NCBI GenBank assembly: GCA_017305595.1
Contig: JAFKKL010000008.1
Location: 1-56,749 of the forward strand
Source of the DNA: Hyphomicrobiales bacterium
GTDB lineage: Bacteria > Pseudomonadota > Alphaproteobacteria > Rhizobiales > Xanthobacteraceae
Length of the DNA stretch: 56,749 nucleotides
Direction: 5' to 3'
Below, piece by piece: positions 1 through 9,172 of this stretch (position 1 is the stretch's first letter; every line of letters starts with the position of its first letter). The translations under genes and the position numbers were made by a program. Under the pieces are notes generated by a model that searched no databases, had not been told where the DNA came from, and was given only the letters and a program-made list of their open reading frames with translations.

Positions 1-748
1 AGGGCCGGAACTGAGCCTTTCCACGAGCGGACCGGGCGGCGGCGATTGCGGCGCGACTGCGGACAATCTCGTGCTTAAGGCGACACAGCTTCTCGCGGAA
101 CGTGTGCCCGAATTGCGGGTCGGCGCTTTCCAGCTCGATAAGCGGTTGCCGGTTGCGGCCGGAATCGGCGGTGGCTCGGCGGATGCGGCGGCGGCGTTGC
201 GGTTGTTAGCGCGGCTCAATGCACTCGCCTCCGACGATCCACGCATCATGGAGGCGGCTCGCCTGACCGGAGCCGATGTGCCGGTGTGCGTCGCCTCGCA
301 AAGTTCGGTGATGACCGGGATCGGCGAACAGCTATCGCTGGTGCGCGTGCCGAAGATGCCTTGCGTGATGGTCAATCCACGCGTCGCGGTGGCCACGGCG
401 GAGGTGTTTACCGCGCTCGGCTTGCGCAAGGGCGAAATCCTGACCGACGTGACCGATGTGGTCCGCTCGCGGAAGTGGCCTACCGAAGAGTCATCGGTCG
501 AGGAATGGCTGAAGGCCCTGGGCCATGCGGCCAACGATCTCGAAGCGCCAGCGATCAAGATCCAGCCGGTCGTCGGGGACGTCTTGTCGGCGCTGCGCGA
601 TTTGGCCGGTGCGCGGCTGGTGCGGATGTCGGGATCGGGCGCGACGTGTTTTGCGCTGTTCGATAGCGACGCTGAGGCCCGGGCCGCCGGTCAGGCGCTG
701 CAATCGAGCCATCCGCAGTGGTGGGTTCACGCCGGAACGCTCGGCTGA
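1..748 (+). CDS. ispE: 4-diphosphocytidyl-2-C-methyl-D-erythritol kinase, 5'-truncated by window edge
   Basis: IspE is a GHMP-family kinase that phosphorylates the 2-hydroxyl of CDP-methylerythritol in the cytosolic MEP pathway to isoprenoid precursors. The frame is open from base 2 (codon order G-P-E-L-S-L-S) and ends at TGA 746-748, leaving 248 residues of a family usually about 280-300 long, so only the extreme N-terminus is outside the window. The glycine-rich ATP loop PVAAGIGGGSADAAAALR is intact, and the C-terminal GHMP motif RMSGSGATCFALF is present. A GTG at 71 is internal and is not the start. A polyprenyl diphosphate synthase that uses the end product of this pathway lies about 1.2 kb away. 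The identification is firm; only the 5' end is missing. Confidence 0.95.
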   Translation, partial: GPELSLSTSGPGGGDCGATADNLVLKATQLLAERVPELRVGAFQLDKRLPVAAGIGGGSADAAAALRLLARLNALASDDPRIMEAARLTGADVPVCVASQSSVMTGIGEQLSLVRVPKMPCVMVNPRVAVATAEVFTALGLRKGEILTDVTDVVRSRKWPTEESSVEEWLKALGHAANDLEAPAIKIQPVVGDVLSALRDLAGARLVRMSGSGATCFALFDSDAEARAAGQALQSSHPQWWVHAGTLG

Positions 749-854
749 GACGGTACACGCGGTCCAAAACCTACTGACTCCATGCGGTAATTGTTGCAGG
801 TACCGTTTCAAGTCGCGATGATCGTCCCGGTGTTGACTCGGTTCGATAGCCCAT

Positions 855-1961
855 ATGGCAAGTTCCCGCGTTTCGTTTGACCAGGCCGCCCAGTCGCTGC
901 TCGACGCCGCAATCGATCCGACGCGGTGGAACGAGGCGATGGAGCAGATCTCGCAATATGCCGGTGCGACCGGCGCACTCCTCCTCCAAACCAACGGCAG
1001 CCGGCTGGAAGTGCCGCACAGTCGTTCCATGGAGGAGGGACTCGAGATCTATTTCCGGGAGGGCTGGCATCTCCGCGACGAGCGGATGCGGGGCGTGCCG
1101 TACATGCGCAGGTACGGCATTTTCGTCGATCAGGATTTCGCGTCGCGCCAGGAGATCGAGACATCGGATTACTATCGTGGCCTGCTTGCTCCATTCGGAT
1201 TCAACTGGTCCGCCGGAATCGGCGCGACCAACGGCGATGAGGAATGGAGCCTCGTCATTCAATTTGACGATGCCCACGGCTTCGTGACGCCGGAGGAGCA
1301 GAAGGATTTTCTGCGCTTTGGTGCTCATCTCAAGCGCGCGGTACTGTTGGCGAATAATCTCGGCTTTGCCAGCGCGACTGGAATGATCGATGCCTATCAA
1401 TCACTGGGATGTCCGAGCTTTCTGCTCGATCGCGGTGGGCGCGTGATCCGTTCCAACGCCGCGGCAGAAAAGCTGATCGGCGATGGGTTGAGCCTTGCGC
1501 TGGGTGTGCTCGGATGCGGTGTTGCCGACGACAATCGGGAGCTTGCCGGACTCGTGGCCCGACTTTGCCGTTCGCCGGGGATTGGCGAGACCGAAGCATT
1601 GCCTTCCGTAATTGTGCGCCGCCCGACGAAGCGTCCGTTGATCGTCGAGGGCATCCGCATCAACGGAATGGCCAGTGCGGTCTTTTCGCCGGCGAAGGCA
1701 ATCTTGTTGGTCTCGGATACCGAACGTCCATCCGCCGATTCGCGGATGGATTTGTTACGGAAGATATTCGGCCTCACGCAAACCGAGGCGCTATTGGTTT
1801 CGCATCTGGCACGGGAAGTCCCGCTGCCGCTGGTCGCCGAACTGCTGGGCATTTCCTTCGAAACCGCGCGCTCGCATTTGAAGCGCGTCTTTGCCAAAAC
1901 CAGCACCAACCGCCAGTCGGAACTGTTGCTGCTGCTGCGCCGGCTACGGCCTTTGGGCTAA
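855..1961 (+). CDS. LuxR-family transcriptional regulator
   Basis: This is a 368-residue DNA-binding protein. The C-terminal 60 residues form a LuxR-type helix-turn-helix (FGLTQTEALLVSHLA, then LLGISFETARSHLKRVFAKT), the arrangement expected for the GerE fold. The N-terminal 290 residues look like a cytosolic sensory region with no membrane segment; I do not recognise its ligand. The ATG at 855 has no convincing Shine-Dalgarno sequence. A short inverted pair CGGTA (785-789) / TACCG (801-805) lies upstream and could be an operator, though at 5 bp it may be chance. The gene converges on the polyprenyl synthase gene with 20 bp between stops. The family call is firm; the regulon is unknown. Confidence 0.85.
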   Translation: MASSRVSFDQAAQSLLDAAIDPTRWNEAMEQISQYAGATGALLLQTNGSRLEVPHSRSMEEGLEIYFREGWHLRDERMRGVPYMRRYGIFVDQDFASRQEIETSDYYRGLLAPFGFNWSAGIGATNGDEEWSLVIQFDDAHGFVTPEEQKDFLRFGAHLKRAVLLANNLGFASATGMIDAYQSLGCPSFLLDRGGRVIRSNAAAEKLIGDGLSLALGVLGCGVADDNRELAGLVARLCRSPGIGETEALPSVIVRRPTKRPLIVEGIRINGMASAVFSPAKAILLVSDTERPSADSRMDLLRKIFGLTQTEALLVSHLAREVPLPLVAELLGISFETARSHLKRVFAKTSTNRQSELLLLLRRLRPLG

Positions 1962-1981
1962 ATCGGGCGTTGCGGCTGCGA

Positions 1982-2992
1982 TCAGTGTGAGCGCGCCAGG
2001 CAGAACGCGACGACCTGCTCCAGCGCCGTCTTCATCGGTGACGGCGGAAACAGCGCCAGCGCATCGACCGCCATTGCGCCGTAGTGCTGGGCGCGCGACA
2101 GCGTGTCCTCAAGTGCGCGATGCTTGGTCATCAGGCCGACGGCGTGATCAAGATCGCCTTCGCCGATCTCGCCGCGTTCCAGCGCGCGAATCCAGAATTC
2201 GCGCTCCGCATCGTTGCCGCGACGGAAGGCCAGCACGACGGGCAGGGTGATCTTGCCCTCGCGGAAATCGTCGCCGACGTTCTTGCCGAGCTTGGCGGCC
2301 TTGCCGCCGTAGTCCAGCAGGTCGTCGACCAACTGGAAGGCGATGCCAAGATTCATGCCGAAGCTGGCGGCAGCGGTCTGCTCGGCCTTGGGACGCTCCG
2401 CGATCACCGGGCCGACCTCGCACGCAGCGGCGAACAGTTCGGCGGTCTTGCCACGGATCACCGCGAGATATTCGTCCTCGGTCGTTGCGGTGTTCTTTGC
2501 GGCGGCAAGCTGCATCACCTCGCCCTCGGCGATGGTCGCGGCGGCGGACGAGAGGATGTCCAACGCACGGAGCGAGCCAACCTCCACCATCATCCGGAAT
2601 GCCTGGCCGAGCAGGAAGTCGCCGACCAGCACACTGGCCTCGTTGCCCCACACCATGCGGGCGGAGAGCTTGCCGCGCCGCAGTTCGCTTTCGTCCACGA
2701 CGTCGTCGTGCAGCAGCGTCGCGGTGTGCATGAATTCGACCGAGGCCGCGAGCTTGATGTGGCCTTCGCCGCCGTAGCCGGAGAGCCCCGCCATCGCCAG
2801 CGTCAGCATCGGGCGCAGCCGCTTACCACCGGAGGAGATCAGGTGATTGGCAACCTCCGGGATCATGGTGACCTCGGATCCGGTGCGAGACAAAATGGTG
2901 GCGTTGACCCGCTCCATATCCGTCGCGACAAGCTCGACGAGCTGATCGATCGATGCTGTCGAGGGGGTCTCGAAGGGAACAATCACCGCCAC
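1982..2992 (-). CDS. ispB: Polyprenyl (octaprenyl/decaprenyl-type) diphosphate synthase
   Basis: This trans-isoprenyl diphosphate synthase extends farnesyl diphosphate with IPP to make the long ubiquinone side chain. The 336 residues match the usual length. The sequence shows the GGKRLRP substrate motif (residues 55-61), the first aspartate-rich motif DDVVD at 96-100, and the second, DDLLD, at 223-227. The residue upstream of the first motif that sets chain length cannot be interpreted by eye, so octaprenyl versus decaprenyl is open; decaprenyl is usual in this lineage. It is transcribed divergently from the DUF2007 gene, and a 26-bp palindrome lies in the shared intergenic region. No frame damage is seen. 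Confidence 0.92.
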   Translation of the reverse strand: MAVIVPFETPSTASIDQLVELVATDMERVNATILSRTGSEVTMIPEVANHLISSGGKRLRPMLTLAMAGLSGYGGEGHIKLAASVEFMHTATLLHDDVVDESELRRGKLSARMVWGNEASVLVGDFLLGQAFRMMVEVGSLRALDILSSAAATIAEGEVMQLAAAKNTATTEDEYLAVIRGKTAELFAAACEVGPVIAERPKAEQTAAASFGMNLGIAFQLVDDLLDYGGKAAKLGKNVGDDFREGKITLPVVLAFRRGNDAEREFWIRALERGEIGEGDLDHAVGLMTKHRALEDTLSRAQHYGAMAVDALALFPPSPMKTALEQVVAFCLARSH

Positions 2993-3134
2993 GCTTTATC
3001 TCCACTGCCTCGTCAAATGGCCGAATTCATTCGCGGCCGGGGCACAAGGCCCATGGACCGGGCCAATTCGCGCCGGCCCGGAAAGTCGTTATAACCATAG
3101 AAACTGGCGGGTGAGGCGGCAAGGGCCGACCACG

Positions 3135-3160
3135 CTTGACAGGCCCTCGGGCCGGTCAAG
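3135..3160. promoter_or_regulatory. 26-bp near-perfect palindrome between divergent genes
   Basis: CTTGAC (3135-3140) and GTCAAG (3155-3160) enclose GGCCC/GGGCC arms, giving an 11-bp paired stem with one mismatch (A3141/G3154) and a 2-nt centre. It sits 10 bp upstream of the AAGGAGG ribosome binding site of the DUF2007 gene and 142 bp upstream of the polyprenyl synthase start. It could be an operator dyad or an mRNA leader hairpin; it has no T-tract, so a terminator is unlikely. Confidence 0.5.
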
Positions 3161-3184
3161 GCGGAGGGCGAAGGAGGCGTTTCG

Positions 3185-3412
3185 GTGCGCGAATTGGTAC
3201 GGACCAACGATGTAGTGCTGGTCTCGGCGATCGAGGCCCTGCTGAACGGCGCCGATATCCACCATTTGGTGCTGGACCAGAACATGAGTGTACTCGATGG
3301 CTCGATCGGAGCGATCCCGCGCCGGATTCTGGTCCACGAAGATGACAACCGGAAGGCCCGCCAGCTTCTGACTGATGCCGGCCTCGCCCATGAATTGCGG
3401 CCCGATGTCTGA
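3185..3412 (+). CDS. DUF2007 putative signal-transducing protein
   Basis: This is a 75-residue protein of the DUF2007 (GlnB-like fold, 'putative signal transducing protein') type. It has the family pattern MRELVRTNDVVLVSAIEALL at the start and a conserved region around LVLDQNMSVLDGSIG. It uses a GTG start, chosen because a strong AAGGAGG (3171-3177) lies 7 nt upstream. Its stop overlaps the start of the following methyltransferase (ATG 3405, TGA 3410-3412), so the two are translationally coupled. The biochemical role of the family is not established. The coupling suggests it acts with or modulates the methyltransferase; that is inference. Confidence 0.85.
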   Translation: MRELVRTNDVVLVSAIEALLNGADIHHLVLDQNMSVLDGSIGAIPRRILVHEDDNRKARQLLTDAGLAHELRPDV

Positions 3413-4172
3413 GGCGAAGTCCGGTATCACCGAAGATGGTTTTCTCGGCGGCCGCTTGCGGCTGCGCCAGCCGGCGTCCGGCCATCGCGCCGGGCATGAC
3501 GCGATCCTGCTGGCGGCGGCGACCGCGGCACAGCCCGGTCAGCGGATCGCGGATTTCGGAGCGGGTGTCGGTGCCGCCGGTTTGGCGGTGGCCCGGCGGG
3601 TCGCTGGTATCGAACTGGTGCTGGTCGAGGTTGATGCCGCTATTGCCGCACTGGCGTCCGCCAACGCGGCTTCCAATGGAATCGAGGCCCGGGTGGTGAC
3701 GCTTGATCTCGACTCAAGCGCCGCGGCATTCGCGGCTGCCGGTCTCGGACCCGACAGTGTCGATGGCGTGCTGACGAACCCGCCGTTCAATGATCCGGTG
3801 CGGCAGCAACCTTCCCCCGATGGTGCGCGACGTGTCGCGCATGAGGCGACGGCGACAACGCTGGAGAACTGGATTCATGCGGCACGGCGCGTGCTCAAGC
3901 CCGGCGGCATGCTGACGCTGATCTGGCGCGCGGAGGGATTGGAGGAGGTGTTGGCCGCGCTCGCGCGAGGTTTTGGTGGAATTGCAATCCAGCCCGTTCA
4001 CGGCACGCCGTCGGGGCCGGCGATTCGTATCTTGGTTCGCGCGACCAAAGGAGCTCGCGCGCCGCTGCGGATTTATCCTGGCTTGATGCTCAATGATTCA
4101 GCGGGCGTGCCTACGCTGCAGGCAAACGCATTGCTGTCCGGCGAGGCGGTGTTGCCGCTCGCGAGCCTATGA
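3405..4172 (+). CDS. Class I SAM-dependent methyltransferase, TrmN6/YfiC-like
   Basis: This is a 255-residue methyltransferase. The SAM-binding motif I is IADFGAGVGAAGLAVA (about residues 48-63), followed by an acidic motif II (VEVD), and motif IV is NPPF at 125-128. NPPF/Y is typical of enzymes that methylate exocyclic amino groups, including the tRNA1(Val) A37 N6-methyltransferase group. The longer frame opens at 3375 inside the DUF2007 gene. I chose ATG 3405 because it gives the usual 8-bp overlap and starts just before the first conserved block. The substrate (tRNA, rRNA or protein glutamine) cannot be fixed from sequence alone; tRNA is the best guess by family resemblance. Confidence 0.8.
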   Translation: MSEAKSGITEDGFLGGRLRLRQPASGHRAGHDAILLAAATAAQPGQRIADFGAGVGAAGLAVARRVAGIELVLVEVDAAIAALASANAASNGIEARVVTLDLDSSAAAFAAAGLGPDSVDGVLTNPPFNDPVRQQPSPDGARRVAHEATATTLENWIHAARRVLKPGGMLTLIWRAEGLEEVLAALARGFGGIAIQPVHGTPSGPAIRILVRATKGARAPLRIYPGLMLNDSAGVPTLQANALLSGEAVLPLASL

Positions 4173-4186
4173 GCGAAGTGCTGAAT

Positions 4187-4285
4187 TCAGCTCGGTAATC
4201 GTTCGGAGCGCGGCTTTGCCGTCGAAGTGAAGCGAATTGCGGTCCAGAGCGAGCCCATCAGCAAAATCAGCAGATAGATTTTCAT
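4187..4285 (-). CDS. Possible 32-residue small membrane protein
   Basis: This reading frame begins ATG (4285-4283) and encodes MKIYLLILLMGSLWTAIRF followed by a polar, basic tail ending at TGA (4189-4187). The N-terminal 15 residues are strongly hydrophobic, as in a signal anchor. GGAG lies about 9 nt upstream on the minus strand. It occupies most of the gap between the methyltransferase and peptidase genes, on the opposite strand. No homologue is recognised, and a frame this short can arise by chance, so the call is tentative. Confidence 0.3.
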   Translation of the reverse strand: MKIYLLILLMGSLWTAIRFTSTAKPRSERLPS

Positions 4286-4424
4286 GTCATGCTCCGCTGC
4301 AAGTCAGGTTGAGGATATCTTGGAAGTGCAAATTGCGTTCCACACATCTGATGACACTGTCGTGATCGGGAATGGTGAGTTTTCAGTAAAGTGCGCACGG
4401 CGGCCGGCGAGGAGTTTTTTGGCG

Positions 4425-5300
4425 ATGAGTGTGATGAGTGGCTTGAAGCGATTGGTGCCTCGACGTTGGCGCGGTGGGGCCGTGGTGGTGCCGGTGGTGC
4501 GGTTGTCCGGCGCGATCGGCGCGGTGACGCCGTTGCGGCCGGGTCTGTCGCTGGCAGGCATCGCCAAATTACTGGAGCGCGCATTCGCGATGCCGAACGC
4601 CAAGGCAGTTGCGTTGGCAATCAATTCGCCCGGCGGTGCGCCGGTGCAATCGCGGTTGATCTATCTACGGATCCGGCAACTCGCCGAAGAGAAGAAACTT
4701 CCCGTGTTGGTATTCGCTGAGGATGTCGCCGCCTCCGGCGGTTACATGATCGCCTGCGCGGGAGATGAAATCTTCTGCGATCCGTCGTCGATCCTCGGCT
4801 CGATCGGTGTGGTCGGCGGCAGTTTCGGATTTCAGGAGGCGATTAAAAAGATCGGCGTCGAGCGGCGGCTCTACACCGCCGGTGCGCACAAGGCGACGCT
4901 CGATCCGTTCCTGCCGGAAAACCCCGATGATGTCGCGCGGCTGAAGGCGATCCAGCGCGACATCCACCGAACCTTCATCGAACTGGTCAAGCGCAGCCGT
5001 GGCGCGCGGCTGCGGGGTTCGGACGAGCATCTGTTCAGCGGCGAATACTGGGCGGGCGAAACCGCGATTGCGCTCGGTCTGGCCGATGGCATCGGCGACC
5101 TGCGTTCGGTGCTGCGGGCGCGCTTCGGCGACAAGGTGGAGATGCCGGTGATCGAGCAGCCGCGCGGCCTGTTGAGCGGGTTGCTCGGCCGCAAATCCGG
5201 AGCCGGTGGGGCGGTGTTGGGAGAGGGGATCGGCGCGCTGCCGGAATGCCTGATCGGCGCGGTCGAGGAACGCGCGATGTGGGCGAAATTCGGGCTGTAA
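4425..5300 (+). CDS. sppA: S49-family serine peptidase (SppA/SohB-like)
   Basis: S49 peptidases are Ser/Lys-dyad proteases of the Clp fold that degrade signal peptides or membrane-protein fragments. The 291-residue protein has the short, single-domain form. INSPGGAPVQS is the oxyanion-region motif, DVAASGGYMIA carries the nucleophile Ser, and the general-base Lys lies in TAGAHKATLDPF. The frame is open back to 4284, but ATG 4425 is preferred because GAGGAG (4409-4414) precedes it and conserved sequence begins shortly after. No clear membrane anchor is seen near the N-terminus, which is basic (LKRLVPRRWRG), so it may be cytosolic or peripherally membrane-bound. Confidence 0.88.
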   Translation: MSVMSGLKRLVPRRWRGGAVVVPVVRLSGAIGAVTPLRPGLSLAGIAKLLERAFAMPNAKAVALAINSPGGAPVQSRLIYLRIRQLAEEKKLPVLVFAEDVAASGGYMIACAGDEIFCDPSSILGSIGVVGGSFGFQEAIKKIGVERRLYTAGAHKATLDPFLPENPDDVARLKAIQRDIHRTFIELVKRSRGARLRGSDEHLFSGEYWAGETAIALGLADGIGDLRSVLRARFGDKVEMPVIEQPRGLLSGLLGRKSGAGGAVLGEGIGALPECLIGAVEERAMWAKFGL

Positions 5301-5374
5301 CCGGTGCGATCCCGCGCCTTTTGGTCGCTTGCGGAAGCCTGCCGGCTGCGCGAAAATGACTGTCGGAGGGGCTG

Positions 5375-5593
5375 ATGACCGCGAACCAGAAGGATCGACC
5401 GATGCCGCCATTCGTTGCCTTTGCCGGAGCCCTCGGTGGACTGGCTGTGGTCCGTTGGGCGTATCGTACTGCCCGCCGGATCAATGAAGAACTGGAAGAG
5501 GCGCGCCGCGTCAGGATGGCGGAGACGGTCCGGATGCAGGAAGTTCCGACCCTGCGCCGCGATCCGCGCACCGGCACCTACCGGCCGGGTTAA
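5375..5593 (+). CDS. Small conserved hypothetical protein with N-terminal membrane segment
   Basis: This 72-residue protein starts at ATG 5375, with CGGAGGG 4 nt upstream. Residues about 11-25 (PPFVAFAGALGGLAVVRWA) form one short hydrophobic segment. A charged, probably helical stretch rich in Glu and Arg (RRINEELEEARRVRMAE) follows, and the end is a basic tail, RRDPRTGTYRPG. It resembles small membrane-tethered proteins commonly found next to the S49 peptidase gene in this lineage; the adjacency is seen, the conservation is recollection. Function unknown. Confidence 0.6.
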   Translation: MTANQKDRPMPPFVAFAGALGGLAVVRWAYRTARRINEELEEARRVRMAETVRMQEVPTLRRDPRTGTYRPG

Positions 5594-5872
5594 TCGCTCT
5601 TGGCTTGTCCGGTCGGCGCTCTCTCGCCGGCCGTCGGGTGGGGCATCACCCGCGAAACCGGCGAGCAAACGTTGGAGGTATATCCGGCCCGAGAGGCCTG
5701 ACTTCAACGATTGGCCAGCTTTTAGCAGCTTTCAGCCGGCGCGTTGACCCGCTAACGGGTAGAATTGCTCGAATTGCGTGGGTTGCTTTATCCGGACGTT
5801 GCCTTGATTCCGCGGGGCACCGCCGATACGGTCCGCGCGACTCGTGACCTCCGACCAATCCAGAAGCCGCTC

Positions 5873-6802
5873 ATGGACTCCACGCCAATCCACATGCGTC
5901 CCGAACGCTCGTTCCAGGGACTGATCCTGACGTTGCAGCGCTATTGGGCCGACCACGGCTGCGTGATCCTGCAACCCTACGACATGGAAGTGGGCGCGGG
6001 CACCTTCCATCCCGCGACAACCTTGCGGGCTCTCGGACCGAGGCACTGGAACGCGGCCTACGTACAGCCGTCACGACGGCCGAAGGACGGTCGCTACGGT
6101 GAGAACCCAAACCGCTTGCAGCACTACTATCAGTTCCAGGTCATCCTGAAGCCGTCGCCGCCGGACATTCAGGACCTGTATCTGAAGTCGCTTGCCGCGA
6201 TCGGCGTCGACGCCGGGCTGCACGACATCCGCTTCGTCGAGGACGATTGGGAAAGTCCGACGCTCGGGGCATGGGGGCTCGGCTGGGAGTGCTGGTGCGA
6301 CGGCATGGAAGTGTCGCAGTTCACTTACTTCCAGCAGGTCGCAGGCGTCGAATGCGCGCCGGTGGCGGGTGAATTGACTTACGGCCTCGAGCGCCTCGCG
6401 ATGTATGTGCAGGGCGTCGAGAACGTCTATGATCTCAACTTCAACGGCCGCGAGGGCGCCGACAAGGTGACCTATGGCGACGTGTTCCTGCAAGCCGAGC
6501 AGGAATATTCGCGACACAATTTCGAACATGCCGACACCGCGATGCTGTTCGAGCAGTTCAAGATGGCCGAGGGTGCCTGCCGCAAGTATCTCGAAGCGGG
6601 ATGGGACGGTGGCAAGAAAGATCGTCACCTGATGGCACTGCCGGCTTACGACCAATGCATCAAGGCCAGTCACGTCTTCAACCTGCTCGACGCGCGCGGC
6701 GTCATTTCAGTGACCGAGCGCCAGAGTTACATCCTGCGCGTGCGCGAACTGGCGAAAGCCTGCGGCGAAGCGTGGATTCATACCGAAGCGGGTGGAGTGT
6801 AA
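5873..6802 (+). CDS. glyQ: Glycine--tRNA ligase alpha subunit
   Basis: This is the catalytic alpha subunit of the bacterial alpha2-beta2 glycyl-tRNA synthetase (class II), which forms glycyl-adenylate and charges tRNA-Gly. It is 309 residues, near the usual 290-310. Diagnostic blocks are [18 protein letters not shown] at the start, [15 protein letters not shown], and the class II segment [14 protein letters not shown]. The frame runs open from 5765, but ATG 5873 gives the family N-terminus. It is followed after 3 nt by glyS, an operon that ensures stoichiometric subunits. The 279-bp region upstream (5594-5872) has no gene; I see no T-box or glycine riboswitch in it. Confidence 0.95.
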   Translation: MDSTPIHMRPERSFQGLILTLQRYWADHGCVILQPYDMEVGAGTFHPATTLRALGPRHWNAAYVQPSRRPKDGRYGENPNRLQHYYQFQVILKPSPPDIQDLYLKSLAAIGVDAGLHDIRFVEDDWESPTLGAWGLGWECWCDGMEVSQFTYFQQVAGVECAPVAGELTYGLERLAMYVQGVENVYDLNFNGREGADKVTYGDVFLQAEQEYSRHNFEHADTAMLFEQFKMAEGACRKYLEAGWDGGKKDRHLMALPAYDQCIKASHVFNLLDARGVISVTERQSYILRVRELAKACGEAWIHTEAGGV

Positions 6803-6805
6803 GCG

Positions 6806-9100
6806 ATGCCCGATCTTCTGCTCGAACTGTTCTCCGAAGAAATTCCCGCGCGGATGCAGGCGAAGGCCGCTGACGATCTGCGCAAGATGGTCACCGACAA
6901 GCTGGTCGCAGAAGGTCTCGTCTATGACGGCGCGAAATCCTTCGCGACGCCGCGCCGTCTCGCGCTCACGATTCACGGCCTGCCGGCGCGGCAGCCGGAC
7001 CTGAAGGACGAGCGCAAGGGACCAAAGGTCGGCGCACCGGAGGCGGCCGTTCAGGGCTTCCTCAAAGCCGCCGGATTGAAGTCGCTCGATGAGGCGACGA
7101 TTCAGAAGGACCCGAAGAAGGGCGACTTCTACGTCGCGCTGATCGAGAAGGCCGGGCGTCCCGCCATCGACGTGATCGCGGAAATCATTCCCGTCATTAT
7201 CCGCACCTTCCCGTGGCCGAAGGCGATGCGCTGGGGTGAACTCTCGGCGAAGCCCGGCGCGCTGCAATGGGTGCGGCCGCTGCATTCGATCGTCGCGACG
7301 TTCGGCATGGAAACCGAGGAGCCGGACGTCGTCGCATTCGATGTCGCAGGCATCAAGGCCGGGCAGGTGACGCGCGGTCACCGCTTCATGGCGCCCGCCG
7401 AGTTCAGCGTGCGCCGCTTCGAGGATTATGAAGCAAAGCTGTTCGACGCCAAGGTGGTGCTTGATCCGCAGCGTCGCAAGGACATTATCCTGGCCGACGC
7501 CAAGGAACTGGCTTTCGCGCAAGGCTTTGAGTTGATCGAGGATCAGGGACTGCTTGATGAGGTCTCGGGCCTTGTCGAATGGCCGGTGGTGTTGATGGGT
7601 TCGTTCGATGAATCCTTCCTGTCGATTCCGGGCGAAGTGATTCGCGCCACCATCCGCAACAACCAGAAGTGCTTCGTCGTCAACGATCCGAAGACCGGCA
7701 AGCTCGCCAACCGCTTCATCCTCGTCGCCAACATCGAGGCGAGCGACGGCGGCGCGGCGATCATCGCCGGCAACGAGCGCGTCATCCGCGCGCGGCTGTC
7801 GGATGCGAAATTCTTCTACGAGACTGACCTCAAGACCAAACTGGAAGACCGTTTGCCGAAGTTCGACGGCATCGTGTTTCACGAGAAACTCGGCACCCAG
7901 GCGGAGCGCATTGCGCGCATCGAACGCCTCGCCGCCGAGATTGCGCCACTGGTCGGCGCTGATGTCGAGAAGACCAAGCGCGCCGCGCGTCTGGCCAAGA
8001 CCGATCTGCTCACCGAAGTCGTCGGCGAATTCCCCGAGGTGCAGGGCCTGATGGGGAAATACTACGCGCTGGCGCAGGGCGAGGACACGAGCGTCGCGCA
8101 GGCGATCGAGGATCACTACAAACCGCAAGGTCCGAATGATCGCGTGCCGAGCGATCCAGTCGCGATCGCGGTGGCGTTGGCCGATAAAATCGATACGCTC
8201 GTCGGCTTCTGGGCCATTGACGAGAAGCCGACGGGATCGAAAGACCCCTACGCGCTGCGTCGGGCAGCGTTGGGATTGATTAAATTGGTTGAGGATCGCG
8301 CCCTTCGACTGAGTCTATCTGCGTCTTTTATGGGCGCCTACAAACTCCATGCGGAACAGTTGATCGACGATGGACGAGGCTACTATCTCTACGAGAAAGA
8401 AATAGATGGCGATCTAACAGCGGGCTGGCTTCCGTATTGTAATGAAGCACTGAACGACAGTGCTCGCAGGGACGAATTTCTCGAGGAAATATTATCTGAG
8501 GGTTGTCGCGTTTATCTCAATGGTCGCATAAGCGATGAGGCTAGCTTTGAATGGAAGAATTCTGAAGAAATTATTCTTAATCTGCTTCCCTTCTTTGCTG
8601 ATCGCCTGAAAGTACAACTCCGCGAGCAGGGCGCGCGGCACGATCTGGTTGACGCGGTGTTCGCGCTCGAAGGTCAGGACGATCTGTTGATGGTTGTGCG
8701 CCGTGTCGAGGCGCTGGGAAAATTTCTCGACACTGACGACGGCAAGAATCTACTCGCTGGCACCAAGCGGGCGTCGAATATCCTCGCCATTGAGGAGAAA
8801 AAGGACAAGCGCACATTCGACGGTGCGCCAGATGCGTCGTTGTTTGTCGCCGACGAGGAAAAGCAACTTGCGCACGCTATCGACGAGGTGAAACGCGAGG
8901 CGAGTGACGCTGTCGCCAAAGAAAATTTCGAAGCTGCAATGGCGGCAATGGCGAAACTGCGCCCCGCTGTCGATGCCTTCTTCGATAAGGTGAAGGTCAA
9001 TGACGACGACGCCAAGGTGCGCGAGAATCGCCTGAAACTATTGAACGAAATCCGCGCCGCCACGCGAGCGGTCGCGGACTTCTCCAAGATTCAGGACTGA
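6806..9100 (+). CDS. glyS: Glycine--tRNA ligase beta subunit, with AT-rich internal expansion
   Basis: This is the tRNA-binding beta subunit of the tetrameric glycyl-tRNA synthetase. The start [18 protein letters not shown] is diagnostic, as are [18 protein letters not shown] and the conserved [11 protein letters not shown]. At 764 residues it is longer than the roughly 690-700 typical of the family. The excess lies between [11 protein letters not shown] and [14 protein letters not shown] (about residues 492-592). There the DNA (8281-8580) drops to about 46% GC, against about 60% or more on either side, with codon use unlike the rest of the gene. The frame stays open throughout and conserved sequence resumes in frame, so this is an expansion, not a frameshift. 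It is coupled to glyQ. Confidence 0.95.
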   Translation: MPDLLLELFSEEIPARMQAKAADDLRKMVTDKLVAEGLVYDGAKSFATPRRLALTIHGLPARQPDLKDERKGPKVGAPEAAVQGFLKAAGLKSLDEATIQKDPKKGDFYVALIEKAGRPAIDVIAEIIPVIIRTFPWPKAMRWGELSAKPGALQWVRPLHSIVATFGMETEEPDVVAFDVAGIKAGQVTRGHRFMAPAEFSVRRFEDYEAKLFDAKVVLDPQRRKDIILADAKELAFAQGFELIEDQGLLDEVSGLVEWPVVLMGSFDESFLSIPGEVIRATIRNNQKCFVVNDPKTGKLANRFILVANIEASDGGAAIIAGNERVIRARLSDAKFFYETDLKTKLEDRLPKFDGIVFHEKLGTQAERIARIERLAAEIAPLVGADVEKTKRAARLAKTDLLTEVVGEFPEVQGLMGKYYALAQGEDTSVAQAIEDHYKPQGPNDRVPSDPVAIAVALADKIDTLVGFWAIDEKPTGSKDPYALRRAALGLIKLVEDRALRLSLSASFMGAYKLHAEQLIDDGRGYYLYEKEIDGDLTAGWLPYCNEALNDSARRDEFLEEILSEGCRVYLNGRISDEASFEWKNSEEIILNLLPFFADRLKVQLREQGARHDLVDAVFALEGQDDLLMVVRRVEALGKFLDTDDGKNLLAGTKRASNILAIEEKKDKRTFDGAPDASLFVADEEKQLAHAIDEVKREASDAVAKENFEAAMAAMAKLRPAVDAFFDKVKVNDDDAKVRENRLKLLNEIRAATRAVADFSKIQD

Positions 9101-9108
9101 TCGACGCC

Positions 9109-9137
9109 GTCATGCCCGGATCAAGTCCGGGCATGAC
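9109..9137. repeat. Single-hairpin GTCATGCCCGGA palindrome after glyS
   Basis: A perfect 12-bp inverted repeat, GTCATGCCCGGA (9109-9120) and TCCGGGCATGAC (9126-9137), encloses a 5-nt loop. It matches the third hairpin of the larger modular repeats at 31784-31856 and 53146-53254. It sits between the convergent ends of glyS and the DUF1236 gene and could stop transcription or stabilise 3' ends, but it lacks a T-tract. Confidence 0.7.
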
Positions 9138-9172
9138 GCTGTGAGAAGCTGGATGCGCCGTCGTTAATCCAG

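Noticed and set aside
8281-8600. Frameshift or pseudogene in glyS at the AT-rich stretch
   Set aside because: The frame is open throughout and the conserved sequence resumes in the same frame, so an in-frame expansion explains it better.
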